A DNA stretch of 64,000 nucleotides from Fulvimarina sp. GTDB taxonomy: Bacteria > Pseudomonadota > Alphaproteobacteria > Rhizobiales > Rhizobiaceae. Within the stretch, counting starts at the first letter, position 1; each line of letters begins with the position of its first letter. The stretch lies in contig PACL01000047.1 of assembly GCA_002700095.1 (NCBI GenBank), positions 1-64,000 of the forward strand. The letters are read 5' to 3'. This document shows, in pieces, positions 16,778-23,911 of the stretch. The translations under genes were made by a program, and so were the position numbers. The notes beneath the pieces are model-generated. The model did not search any database. It saw only the letters and a list, made by a program, of their open reading frames with translations, and had not been told where the DNA came from.

Positions 16778-17707
16778 CTAGCGGACGACGATCGACAGCT
16801 CGTCGTCGCCGCTGTCGTGACAGAGCATCAGCGGCACCGTGTAATTCAGGATGCCCTGGGTCTGGCCCTGCGTTGGTCGGCCGGTCTCGACCTGCGGCGC
16901 GGTGAACTCGACGATGTTGCCGGCAGCCGTGCCATGGATGACCGACAGGGCGCCCCGGGTCCGGGCCTGGGCGATGGAGAACCAGTTCTTGGTCGCCAGA
17001 CTCTTGGCCTCGACGACGGCGGTGCCGGTCGACCGACGGTCGGTGATCTCCATCGATTCCGCGCCGATCAGGAACCGCGCCTCGACCTGGTTGCCATAGT
17101 CGAGCGCCAGGCTCTCGGCGATCGCCGTCCACCCGAACAGCGACATCACCGTGTTCGCCTTGTTGACCACCAGCGGACGGAGAAAGGCGGTGTCGTCGAC
17201 GGCCGGGAGGCCCGCGTCGGTGATCGTGCCGAGCAGGCCCATCATGTCGAAGCGAAAGCGCGGGATCTGGTTCGGGGCAAGATTGGCGGTCCAGGTGCCT
17301 CTCGAGCCGAGGAGGACATGGCGGACACCGTCAGCATTGAAGTAGATCGACGCCGCTTCTTCGCCCGCCGAGACCGGCAGATAGGTGACGGAGACACCGG
17401 ACTCCTCGTCCTCGGCCATGCCGCAGGCCCGCAGCAGCGGACCATAGGCCGGTGCCGTTCCAACGGCGCCGGCGCCGGCGATCTCCACCGATCCCTGCAG
17501 CCGAGCGTAGAGGCCGGTCAGCTCGACGCCCTGATGGCCGAGAAAGGGCAGCAAGAGGTCACGGCTGACCTCCTGGCCTTCCATTGGCGTGAAGGCGACG
17601 TCGGTCATCAGCATGGCGTCGGCCGCGCCGGTCGGCACGGCATCGGCGCCGTAGGTCGTCTCGATCTTCACGAGCGCCGCAAGCTTGCGGAATTTACGGG
17701 TGGCCAT
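16778..17707 (-). CDS. Major tail (tube) protein
   Basis: 309 residues. It starts MATRKFRKLAALVKIETTYG, a common opening of siphovirus tube proteins, then has alternating beta segments (RDLLLPFLGHQGVELTGLYA; PNQIPRFRFDMMGLLGTITD; NYTVPLMLCHD). It lies directly before the chaperone pair and after the tail terminator, the order seen in lambda (V, G, GT, H). It builds the non-contractile tube. The presence of a single tube gene and no sheath gene is the main reason to call the particle a siphovirus. Confidence 0.85.
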   Translation of the reverse strand: MATRKFRKLAALVKIETTYGADAVPTGAADAMLMTDVAFTPMEGQEVSRDLLLPFLGHQGVELTGLYARLQGSVEIAGAGAVGTAPAYGPLLRACGMAEDEESGVSVTYLPVSAGEEAASIYFNADGVRHVLLGSRGTWTANLAPNQIPRFRFDMMGLLGTITDAGLPAVDDTAFLRPLVVNKANTVMSLFGWTAIAESLALDYGNQVEARFLIGAESMEITDRRSTGTAVVEAKSLATKNWFSIAQARTRGALSVIHGTAAGNIVEFTAPQVETGRPTQGQTQGILNYTVPLMLCHDSGDDELSIVVR

Positions 17708-17710
17708 GGG

Positions 17711-17929
17711 TCAGTCCTTCCCTCTCGGCGCTGTGGTCTTGCCGCTCTCGGCCGCCGGCGCTTCTTCGGTCGCGGGTGCCGCTGCCTTCGCCAGCTCGGC
17801 GAGCCACGCCTTCGCCGGATGCCCCTTCGGGATCTCGCCCTCGGAGCGCTCCTGGCGGGTGCCGCCCTCGTGCTTTTCCTTCCCCGTCTTCGGGTCGCGG
17901 ATCGTCCGTCCGCCCTGTCTCACCGGCAT
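17711..17929 (-). CDS. Small charged tail-region protein
   Basis: 72 residues, Lys/Glu/Ala-rich and probably disordered at both ends (MPVRQGGRTIRDPKTGKEKH). It follows the tail terminator with a 1-base gap and precedes the tube gene by 3 bases, so it sits in the same transcript. No family or motif is recognised. Confidence 0.55.
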   Translation of the reverse strand: MPVRQGGRTIRDPKTGKEKHEGGTRQERSEGEIPKGHPAKAWLAELAKAAAPATEEAPAAESGKTTAPRGKD

Positions 17930-17930
17930 G

Positions 17931-18353
17931 TCAGCTGTCCTCCTGGTAATAGGCGGCGGCGAATTGCTCTTCCCACCACACGGTGCCGCCCTTTGCGTTT
18001 GTCAGCTCGCCGGAGACGTGGGTGATGACGTCCTCCGCGCTTGCCGGCTGCCAGCCGATCAGGGCCTTGCGGACGGCCGTCTTCAGGGCTTCAAGATCCT
18101 GGCGGGCGGCGGCCCCGAGAGCATCCGAGAGGTTGTCGACGATGATGACGACGCCGACGTCCATCTCGGTGCGCTGCAGGACGCCGGTCATGCGGCTGTT
18201 CTCGCCGCTCACCTCGCGGATCGGCACGACATAGGCAGCGGGCGAGGCCGGCGGCCGGTTGCTGACGGCGGCAAGGCCGATGGCATCGCCGATGATGACG
18301 AAGGACGATTGGCAGCGGTCGACCAGGCGCGCCTGGATCTCGGCGACGATCAT
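17931..18353 (-). CDS. Tail terminator-like protein
   Basis: 140 residues from MIVAEIQARLVDRCQSSFVI; the ATG at 18353 overlaps the previous stop by 4 bases, and the long frame upstream is not used. The layout (N-terminal helix, GRPPASPAAYVVPI-like strand, a DVGVVIIVDNLSDALGAAA strand-helix, and a final HVSGELTNAKGGTVWWEEQF hairpin) follows small tail terminators and gp37-like proteins of Mu-type siphoviruses. It lies immediately before the tube gene block. It probably caps the tail and meets the head. Confidence 0.7.
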   Translation of the reverse strand: MIVAEIQARLVDRCQSSFVIIGDAIGLAAVSNRPPASPAAYVVPIREVSGENSRMTGVLQRTEMDVGVVIIVDNLSDALGAAARQDLEALKTAVRKALIGWQPASAEDVITHVSGELTNAKGGTVWWEEQFAAAYYQEDS

Positions 18354-18937
18354 CGGCCGCCCCCTGCGAGGGACCGGCGCTCGGTGTCGGCGACGATCTC
18401 GAGGATCTCGGCGCGGTCCTCGTCGGAGATCCCGAGATAGGGCCGGGACGGAATGGTGATCTCGTGCGCCGCCACGTCGAGGTCCCGGGCGAAGTTGGAG
18501 CGCGAGCGCTTCACGAAGCGCTGGTCGAGCGTGTCGGACTTGGCGTCGTAGCGCTGATGGATCGTCTGGCGCCGGGCGGGCTGCTTGATGACGCCGCCGA
18601 GATGCTGGATCGCCGCATAGGGGACGTTTGTACCTACCGCGACTTGCTTGCCGTCGGCGTCGTAACTGATGTTTCCCGACAGGTTCAGACTGAGTCTCAG
18701 GATGTTGTTGTAGCCGCGCCGCCGCTTGCCGATCCGCTTGTTCGCTGTGCGCGGCGACAGCCGCTGCCAAGGCTTACCGTCGGGGCCCTGCTCGCGCTCG
18801 AAGCGCTGCTGGGTGGCCGTCACCAGATAGGCGCCGATCGCGTGCATCGCGTCGGAGCGGTCGCGCGTTTCCAGCCGCGACAGCGCGCTCATGACGACGG
18901 CGTCGTCGACGACGATCCGGATGCCGTCGGCCGCCAT
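18350..18937 (-). CDS. Virion morphogenesis protein (Mu gpG-like, phage_tail_S)
   Basis: 195 residues. RFEREQGPDGKPWQRLSPRT near residue 45 and VPYAAIQHLGGVIKQPARRQ near residue 105 are the hallmark segments of Mu gpG and P2 gpS proteins, and RPYLGISDEDRAEILEIV closes the family pattern. An ATG at 18937 overlaps the previous stop; a GTG one codon earlier is also possible. In Mu, gpG acts in tail completion and head-tail joining. Here the gene has moved into the connector block rather than lying next to MuF. Confidence 0.85.
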   Translation of the reverse strand: MAADGIRIVVDDAVVMSALSRLETRDRSDAMHAIGAYLVTATQQRFEREQGPDGKPWQRLSPRTANKRIGKRRRGYNNILRLSLNLSGNISYDADGKQVAVGTNVPYAAIQHLGGVIKQPARRQTIHQRYDAKSDTLDQRFVKRSRSNFARDLDVAAHEITIPSRPYLGISDEDRAEILEIVADTERRSLAGGGR

Positions 18938-19371
18938 CACATGTTCCTCAAGGATTCGCGGGAGAACCGCCGCTGCGGCGCGACGACGCGGACGGTCCCG
19001 CCCTGCGGCTGCGCCGGCGGCACACCGCCGACGTCGAGCTGGACGGTGCCCCGGGCGACGTCCTTCAGCCAGCCGACGGCTTCCTTATAGGCCCGCTCCT
19101 CCTCGCCGTCCTTAGTGGCGCGGCTGCCGTGCAGATAGTAGCGGGCGATGTCCGCCACCGCCTTCACCAGCGCCTGCGGCACCTCGGCCAGCGGCAGCTG
19201 ATAGATCTTGCCGACATAGCCCGACGCCAGCGCCGAGGCGTCGCCGAGGGCCTGGGAGACGACCGTGTCGTCGATCATCGTCGGCGGCCGGTTGGTCCGG
19301 TCGGTCAGCTGGGTCAGCTCGGTTGAGCCGAACCGGTCGATCAGATCCTGCTTCGTTGCGAAATCCGCCAT
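18937..19371 (-). CDS. Mu gp36-like connector protein (DUF1320)
   Basis: 144 residues from MADFATKQDLIDRFGSTELT; the start is coupled to the upstream 42-residue gene (TGATG) and AAGG lies 9 bases ahead. The opening DLIDRFGSTELTQLTDRTN and the helix VKAVADIARYYLHG are typical of DUF1320. These proteins are taken to be head completion or adaptor proteins next to the capsid in Mu-like phages. Confidence 0.82.
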   Translation of the reverse strand: MADFATKQDLIDRFGSTELTQLTDRTNRPPTMIDDTVVSQALGDASALASGYVGKIYQLPLAEVPQALVKAVADIARYYLHGSRATKDGEEERAYKEAVGWLKDVARGTVQLDVGGVPPAQPQGGTVRVVAPQRRFSRESLRNM

Positions 19372-19499
19372 CACAGTGCCCTTGCCAGCTGCCACAGCCA
19401 GACCGACTGCGGCTCGCCGAGCTTCGCCAGGCCGTAGGAAAATGCGAAAAGGGACACGAAGGCGCCGAGCAAGACGGCGGTGCGAAAGCCGGCGCTCAT
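19371..19499 (-). CDS. 42-aa single-membrane-segment protein
   Basis: A short coding region from ATG 19499 to TGA 19371. It begins MSAGFRTAVLLGAFVSLFAF and continues with a Gly/Tyr turn and a Trp-rich tail (QSVWLWQLARAL). One membrane helix spans residues 8-24. The ATG overlaps the acyl carrier protein stop by 4 bases, and the TGA overlaps the DUF1320 start. Translation is therefore coupled on both sides, which is why it is taken as real. Its function is unknown; its tight pairing with the acyl carrier protein is notable. Confidence 0.6.
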   Translation of the reverse strand: MSAGFRTAVLLGAFVSLFAFSYGLAKLGEPQSVWLWQLARAL

Positions 19500-19804
19500 G
19501 ACGCGCGCCTCGCCAGACAGGTCATGACCGCATCGACGAAGTCCTTCACGCTGGCCGCTCGTTCGACGGTCTCGTCGTCGAGCACGACGTCGAACTGCCC
19601 CTCCAGCTCGATTGCGATCTCGACCAGGTCGAGGCTGTCGGCACCGAGGTCATTGGTCAGCGACGCGCCATCGGTGACTTCGAACTTCGCCACGCCGAGG
19701 ATGTCGGCGATGGCGGCACGCACCTTCGGCCCGACGACCGCGCGGGCTTCGGCAGAGGCCGCATCGACGGCGGATGTGAGGATCTGGGCTTCGGGGCTGG
19801 TCAC
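19496..19804 (-). CDS. Phage-encoded acyl carrier protein
   Basis: 102 residues, an ACP-type four-helix protein. LGADSLDLVEIAIELEGQFD contains the DSL motif with Ser57, the site where 4'-phosphopantetheine would be attached. It is followed by DDETVERAASVKDFVDAV, the usual helix III/IV end. A 25-residue N-terminal extension rich in Ala is unusual for a bacterial housekeeping ACP (about 78 residues). The start is GTG at 19804 with GGAG 8-9 bases ahead. It lies between the gp35-like and DUF1320 head-tail genes and is translationally coupled to a 42-residue membrane protein. No other fatty-acid or polyketide gene is near. Its role in the phage is unknown; possibilities are diverting host acyl chains, altering membranes for lysis, or acylating a virion protein. 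Confidence 0.85.
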   Translation of the reverse strand: MTSPEAQILTSAVDAASAEARAVVGPKVRAAIADILGVAKFEVTDGASLTNDLGADSLDLVEIAIELEGQFDVVLDDETVERAASVKDFVDAVMTCLARRAS

Positions 19805-19976
19805 GTGGGGGGCTCCAAATTCGGGATCCTCCGAGCCCCGGACCTCGAAGGGGTGCGGCAGGCGCTCGCTTCGGCCTGTTGGTCCGCTCGGGGCCTACGT
19901 CCTCGGAGGCCGCCTCGCCGTCAGACGGTTGAGGCAGGTCATTCCGACGGACGCCGGGGCCCGGTGGTATTGAGGC

Positions 19977-20005
19977 GGCGCGGCCCTGGGATTTCGGGCC
20001 GCGCC
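19977..20005. other. Strong hairpin in the 239-bp gap before the ACP gene
   Basis: Arms GGCGCGGCCC and GGGCCGCGCC (10 bp, perfect) are separated by 9 bases. No U-run follows on the minus strand, so it is not a clear intrinsic terminator. The gap (19805-20043) holds no other gene and is the longest non-coding stretch between the protease and tip genes; the hairpin may adjust transcription or protect mRNA. Confidence 0.45.
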
Positions 20006-20043
20006 GATCGCCGGCGGGACGAGCCCCACCGTTCCGACGACGA

Positions 20044-20616
20044 TTAGTCGGCCGATGCCTCGAGGCCGTCCTCGAAGAACCGCTCCAAGACCGAACTTCG
20101 GGAGCGCTTGGCCTCGAAGTCCCGCCGGGTCAGCGGCACCAGGGCGCCGGGCTCGTAGAGCACCTTCGATTTCAGGATCCGGATCGTCGCCGTGAACTCG
20201 CGCGTCTCGGTGTCCGGCGCGACGGCGGTGATCGCGATGCGTTCGCCGCTCGCCAGTACCCGTTCCCGTGCCGGCAATGTGCCGGCATAGGTCGAGCGTC
20301 CGCTGCCGGGGAAAGCAGGATCGAAGACAGATCCCGCCAGCCGGTTCCGGAAAGCGGTGGACCGCGGCATCTGCGGCTCGATCTCAGCCGACCGCGGTTC
20401 GCCTGCCGGCGTCGTTGACGTCTGGACGGTCTCGAGCACCGGCTGGGTGGCCGTCTCGGTTGTGACCTTCATCGCCGCGCCGTCTGCCCGCGGCGTGCCT
20501 CCGTCAGCTGCAGGGCCGACCGGCGGCACGGTCGCCGCGGCCGGAAGCTGGCCCGTACTCGTCGAGATGGACGCCGGAATACCGTCCGTCCTGGTCTTGG
20601 TGGTGTCTTTCGCCAT
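20044..20616 (-). CDS. Hypothetical capsid-adjacent protein (gp35-like C-terminus)
   Basis: 190 residues. The first 100 are Thr/Pro/Ala-rich and probably disordered (MAKDTTKTRTDGIPASISTS). The last 60 are compact, with TATIRILKSKVLYEPGALVP followed by LTRRDFEAKRSR. That KSxxLYxPGxxVxLT pattern is familiar from short proteins that follow the major capsid gene in Mu-like phages. It lies 72 bp after the major capsid gene. The precise role is unknown. Confidence 0.55.
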   Translation of the reverse strand: MAKDTTKTRTDGIPASISTSTGQLPAAATVPPVGPAADGGTPRADGAAMKVTTETATQPVLETVQTSTTPAGEPRSAEIEPQMPRSTAFRNRLAGSVFDPAFPGSGRSTYAGTLPARERVLASGERIAITAVAPDTETREFTATIRILKSKVLYEPGALVPLTRRDFEAKRSRSSVLERFFEDGLEASAD

Positions 20617-20688
20617 CGTTCAAAGCCTTTTCGAAACTTGCCTGAGCGCCGGCGGCTTTCCGCCAGGCACCGGTTCAGGGCCGGCGGA

Positions 20689-21660
20689 TCACGCCGGAGC
20701 GACGACGTCCTGGAGGAGGAAGCTCACACCGGGCGCGACGATCAGCTCTTTGATCCGCTCGCCGGAGCGCACCATCTCGCCTCCCTCGAGGCCGACATTC
20801 GCATCCTCCATCGAGCCGGAGATCTTGGTGCCGTAGGTGGCGGTGAAACCGTGGGTGATCGTGCCAGCATTCACGTCGGCCGACGGATTGACGAACTGGA
20901 AGACCATGTTGCCGCCCCAGACGCGCTGGATGTCGGCGGCCTGGCCGAAGCTGGCGGCGTCCATATAGGCTTCGCCGACCAGCACCTTCCTCAGCTCGAA
21001 GAGATCGGCGAACTGCTGGCGGGTGATCATGCCCTCAGTGGTCAGCCCGCCCTTGACCGCGTTGATCAGCTTGGGATGCGAGGAGAGGATCGACCAGTCG
21101 CGATGGCCCATCGTCACCTGGTTCGGACGGAAGACGAGGGTGGAATCGAGCACGTCCTTGATGACGCCGATCGGATCGGAGTTGTCGTAGTCGGAGAACT
21201 GGTCGGTGCCCGACAGCGCCATCTTCTGCGAGGTCGGATAGCTCGCCGGGCTCTGAATGAGGGTGGCGACGCGGATCTCGCGGTTGATCTGGTTGTAGTC
21301 CTCGATCCCCATCACCGCGCGCTGGCGCGGGTCGAAGTTGCCGAGACCCTGCGCCTTCATGCGCGCGGCCTCCCTGATATCGGAGTTCGGGATCGGCGCC
21401 TCGAGGCCGAAGTCCTCGACCGAGGAATCGCGCCGGCTGCCGGTGAACTCGACCCGCGGGACCCGACCGGTGCGGCCGACGCGGTTGTCGATGACGCGGA
21501 ACCCCTCCTCCAGTGGATACTCGGTCCAGGAGAAGCGCTCGCCCATCACCGGCGTGCGCGGCAGGACGTCGTCGGCGATGAAGGCATAGGCCGGGTTGCG
21601 GTAGCCGATCGCGAAGGCTGTGAGGGTCGGATCGACGGGAAACGGGCGGTTGGGGGCCAT
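20689..21660 (-). CDS. Major capsid protein
   Basis: 323 residues, starting MAPNRPFPVDPTLTAFAIGY. DDVLPRTPVMGERFSWTEYP and the later VTMGHRDWSILSSHPKLINA and FELRKVLVGEAYMDAASFGQ are typical of the capsid proteins of B3/D3112-type and related phages with an HK97 fold. It follows the decoration protein and protease/scaffold genes, as expected for a head operon. There is no N-terminal delta domain because scaffolding is supplied by the gpI-like protein. Confidence 0.85.
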   Translation of the reverse strand: MAPNRPFPVDPTLTAFAIGYRNPAYAFIADDVLPRTPVMGERFSWTEYPLEEGFRVIDNRVGRTGRVPRVEFTGSRRDSSVEDFGLEAPIPNSDIREAARMKAQGLGNFDPRQRAVMGIEDYNQINREIRVATLIQSPASYPTSQKMALSGTDQFSDYDNSDPIGVIKDVLDSTLVFRPNQVTMGHRDWSILSSHPKLINAVKGGLTTEGMITRQQFADLFELRKVLVGEAYMDAASFGQAADIQRVWGGNMVFQFVNPSADVNAGTITHGFTATYGTKISGSMEDANVGLEGGEMVRSGERIKELIVAPGVSFLLQDVVAPA

Positions 21661-21744
21661 GTGGCGAAAGTCCTGTTCTTCGGGCTCCCAACAGCGGCGC
21701 GCTGCGCGTGGAGCTTAAGGATGGGTCGGCGGGATCTCCGGCGG

Positions 21745-22125
21745 TCAGGCCGGCGTGGCGAGGAGGCTCGGCGCGACGTGGATCGGCAAGATGTCGCCGG
21801 CGGTGCCTTCGCCGCGGATGAAGCCGACGATGCGGACCGTCTGGCCCGCCACCGGGACCGCTTTGACGGCCCGGCCATTGGCGTCGGAGGTCACCGGATC
21901 GTCGAAGTCGAGGTCGCCGCCAGCCAAGACCTCGGTCATGCCGGCGACGGTGACGTCGCACATCTGGGCGGCATCAGACCCGACGCGCTCGGCGACGCCA
22001 AAGCCCTGCCGGGCGACGGCCGCGGCGATCTTGCCCGCCGTTCCGGAGGCGGCGACGATCAGATAGCCATCGATCGCGCTGGCGGCCTCGAAGGAGCGGA
22101 TGTCGCGATTGAGGGCGTAGCTCAT
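21745..22125 (-). CDS. Head decoration (capsid cement) protein, DUF2190-like
   Basis: 126 residues, starting MSYALNRDIRSFEAASAIDG. The sequence is nearly all beta and Gly/Ala/Val-rich, with LAGGDLDFDDPVTSDANGRA and RIVGFIRGEGTAGDILPIHV, the pattern of small trimeric capsid cement proteins. It overlaps the protease gene by 4 bases and lies directly before the major capsid gene. It likely binds the outside of the shell to strengthen it. Confidence 0.75.
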   Translation of the reverse strand: MSYALNRDIRSFEAASAIDGYLIVAASGTAGKIAAAVARQGFGVAERVGSDAAQMCDVTVAGMTEVLAGGDLDFDDPVTSDANGRAVKAVPVAGQTVRIVGFIRGEGTAGDILPIHVAPSLLATPA

Positions 22126-23168
22126 TTGCCGGCCTCCTTCTCGGCTTCGGCCTGCACGTGGGCGAAGGCGTCGATGTAGCTGATAGGGTTCCCGGCCGTG
22201 ATCTGGGCCGAGAGATAGGCGTTGGCCTTGGCGGCAAGTGCCACCGGGTCGACCGCCTTCGTCCCGCCTTCGCCGGGCAGCTTGCCGTCGAGGCCGGAGG
22301 CGCCCAGCGCCGGCGGCGTCGCCGCAAGGAGCGCCGAGACGTGCGTCAGGCCGGCATCGGTCGCGCAGAGCGACGCGTAGCTCTCACGCTGGGCCGGCAC
22401 GATGCGCTTCTCCTTCAGCGCCGTGTCGAGCAGCGTGTCGACGACGCCTTTGCGCATCGTGGCCTGCAGGGCGGCCAGCTCGGTCTGCGTCGTCGAGAGC
22501 GCAGTCTGGAGGCTGGCGACGTCGCCGCCATCATCGGCCTTCTTGGTGAGGTCGGTGATGGCCGACAGAAGCGCGGCCTCACTGGTTCCGGCGGCAAGCC
22601 CGAGGGCGGCCGCGATCTTGTCGCTCATGGCAATGTCCGGTGTCGGTTGCTGGGATTGGGCGCCGGCAAGCGCCGGCATGTTCGAGAGCGCCGGCGCCGT
22701 CACCAGCGCGACCGAATGAAGGAAGACGGCGTTGCCGCCGGCATCATGCGGAAAGGTCGGGGAGACGTAGCGATGGGTGCGGGCGGCGAGCGCCGCCCTG
22801 CCGGCGTCGAGCCAGTCAACGCGGCCATAGAGCCCGTCGCCCCGGGCGGCGAGTTCCTCGACCCAGCCGATGGCGTCGGTCCGCTGCCCCTTGGCCGCGA
22901 GGTGGATGGTGCCGTGCTCGAAGTCGACGGGCACCTTGACGTCATCGGCGTTGAAACGGGCGGCGAGCGCTTCCGGGTCGAAGGCATAGGACCGGCCGTC
23001 GCGGGTCGCGGTGCGGCCTCGCGGCGCGATCTTGATCCACTCCGGTGCGCGGGTCGCCTCGCCGCCGGCGCCGGCGGCCAGTGCAACGACGACGTCGCCG
23101 GTCGACACGGCCATGCCGGTGCTGGCCGATGCATCGGATGAATGAGGGGTGGAAGCGGTGCTCGTCAT
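22122..23168 (-). CDS. Prohead protease/scaffold (Mu gpI-like, peptidase U35)
   Basis: 348 residues from the ATG at 23168. The protease part (residues 30-165) has RAPEWIKIAPRGRTATRDGR, VKVPVDFEHGTIHLAAKGQR, and RYVSPTFPHDAGGNAVFLHS, matching Mu gpI and its relatives. The rest is a coiled-coil scaffold (DVASLQTALSTTQTELAALQ) ending in acidic helices. In Mu the scaffold Z is made from an internal start; an internal ATG at MSDKIAAALGLAAG is present but has no clear ribosome site. An earlier in-frame ATG at 23213 lies inside the late promoter palindrome and is rejected. Confidence 0.85.
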   Translation of the reverse strand: MTSTASTPHSSDASASTGMAVSTGDVVVALAAGAGGEATRAPEWIKIAPRGRTATRDGRSYAFDPEALAARFNADDVKVPVDFEHGTIHLAAKGQRTDAIGWVEELAARGDGLYGRVDWLDAGRAALAARTHRYVSPTFPHDAGGNAVFLHSVALVTAPALSNMPALAGAQSQQPTPDIAMSDKIAAALGLAAGTSEAALLSAITDLTKKADDGGDVASLQTALSTTQTELAALQATMRKGVVDTLLDTALKEKRIVPAQRESYASLCATDAGLTHVSALLAATPPALGASGLDGKLPGEGGTKAVDPVALAAKANAYLSAQITAGNPISYIDAFAHVQAEAEKEAGK

Positions 23169-23199
23169 GAGCAGACCATCGCAGTCCGCGGCGCGGCTG

Positions 23200-23218
23200 A
23201 TCAGTCGGGACATGTCCC
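23200..23218 (-). promoter_or_regulatory. Late promoter element (PI-like): GGGACATGTCCCGACTGAT
   Basis: A perfect 12-bp palindrome, GGGACATGTCCC (23207-23218), with GACTGAT on its downstream side. The identical 19 bp occur at 31665-31683, before the lysis operon. Here it ends 32 bp upstream of the protease ATG. Mu has late promoters at just these two places (PI and Plys), both activated by the C protein. A Mor/C-type protein encoded at 31692 is the obvious candidate to bind it. Confidence 0.6.
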
Positions 23219-23425
23219 GGTGACAGCGGCGGCGGGAGGCGATGATCGGGGAATCGGCTTGGTCAGTGCCGATGGCAGACAATGACCCGGACGAGGATCG
23301 CCGTCAAAGGGGCTTCAAAGGGCACCAGCGCGATTCGGACGCCTCGGGTGGGCGATGGCGCACGGATCACCCCCCTCGCGCGTCAGCGGGCCTCTGTGGG
23401 AGGATCGTCTCTGGACAGATCAAGA

Positions 23426-23755
23426 TCAGTGGTGCGCCGGCGCTGCGAACCTGACGACATCTGGAATGCCCCAAACGGCCCTTGCGCGTTCGAAGGCTTC
23501 CTCCACCACGTGCGCAGCCTCGCGTGCCGACCCGCTCACGAAGCCTCCGGCTGGTCCGCTCTCGGCCGTGGGCGAGCGATGATACGCGAAGACCGTCCAC
23601 AGCCACTGCCCTTTGCGCTCGGACGAAACGTCGTAGCGGTAGAAGCGCGCGACCTCTGTTCCCTCCCACATGGCGACATAGTCTTCGGTGGGCTCTCCCG
23701 GCCAGGTGCGTTGCCATGCGAGCTTCAGCGAGAGGTTCGTCGAAGGGGCGGACAT
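23426..23755 (-). CDS. Hypothetical protein between MuF and protease; possible immunity protein
   Basis: 109 residues with GGAG 6 bases before the ATG. The sequence is acidic and aromatic (LAWQRTWPGEPTEDYVAMWE; GQWLWTVFAYHRSPTAE), globular, with no membrane segment. It is not part of the standard Mu gene order (F, G, I). It lies 156 bp downstream of the MuF gene, whose C-terminus looks like a nuclease toxin, and before the late promoter for the protease. An immunity role is inferred from position only; the family is not recognised. Confidence 0.55.
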   Translation of the reverse strand: MSAPSTNLSLKLAWQRTWPGEPTEDYVAMWEGTEVARFYRYDVSSERKGQWLWTVFAYHRSPTAESGPAGGFVSGSAREAAHVVEEAFERARAVWGIPDVVRFAAPAHH

Positions 23756-23911
23756 GAGGATCTCCGGCGCGGCGGCGAGACTTGGATGGCAGATCGGTTT
23801 TCCGGCAGTCCATCTAGCGGAGCCTCCCCCGGTTGTCGCTCTATCGCAGATCGACTATCTTGTGCGTGGACCTGAGCCATACTGTACAGCCGGCCATGAG
23901 CCGCGAGGGAC

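Noticed and set aside
23168..23282. Earlier starts for the gpI-like protease (ATG 23213 or further upstream)
   Set aside because: ATG 23213 lies within the GGGACATGTCCC late element and has no ribosome site; the upstream residues do not look like family sequence.
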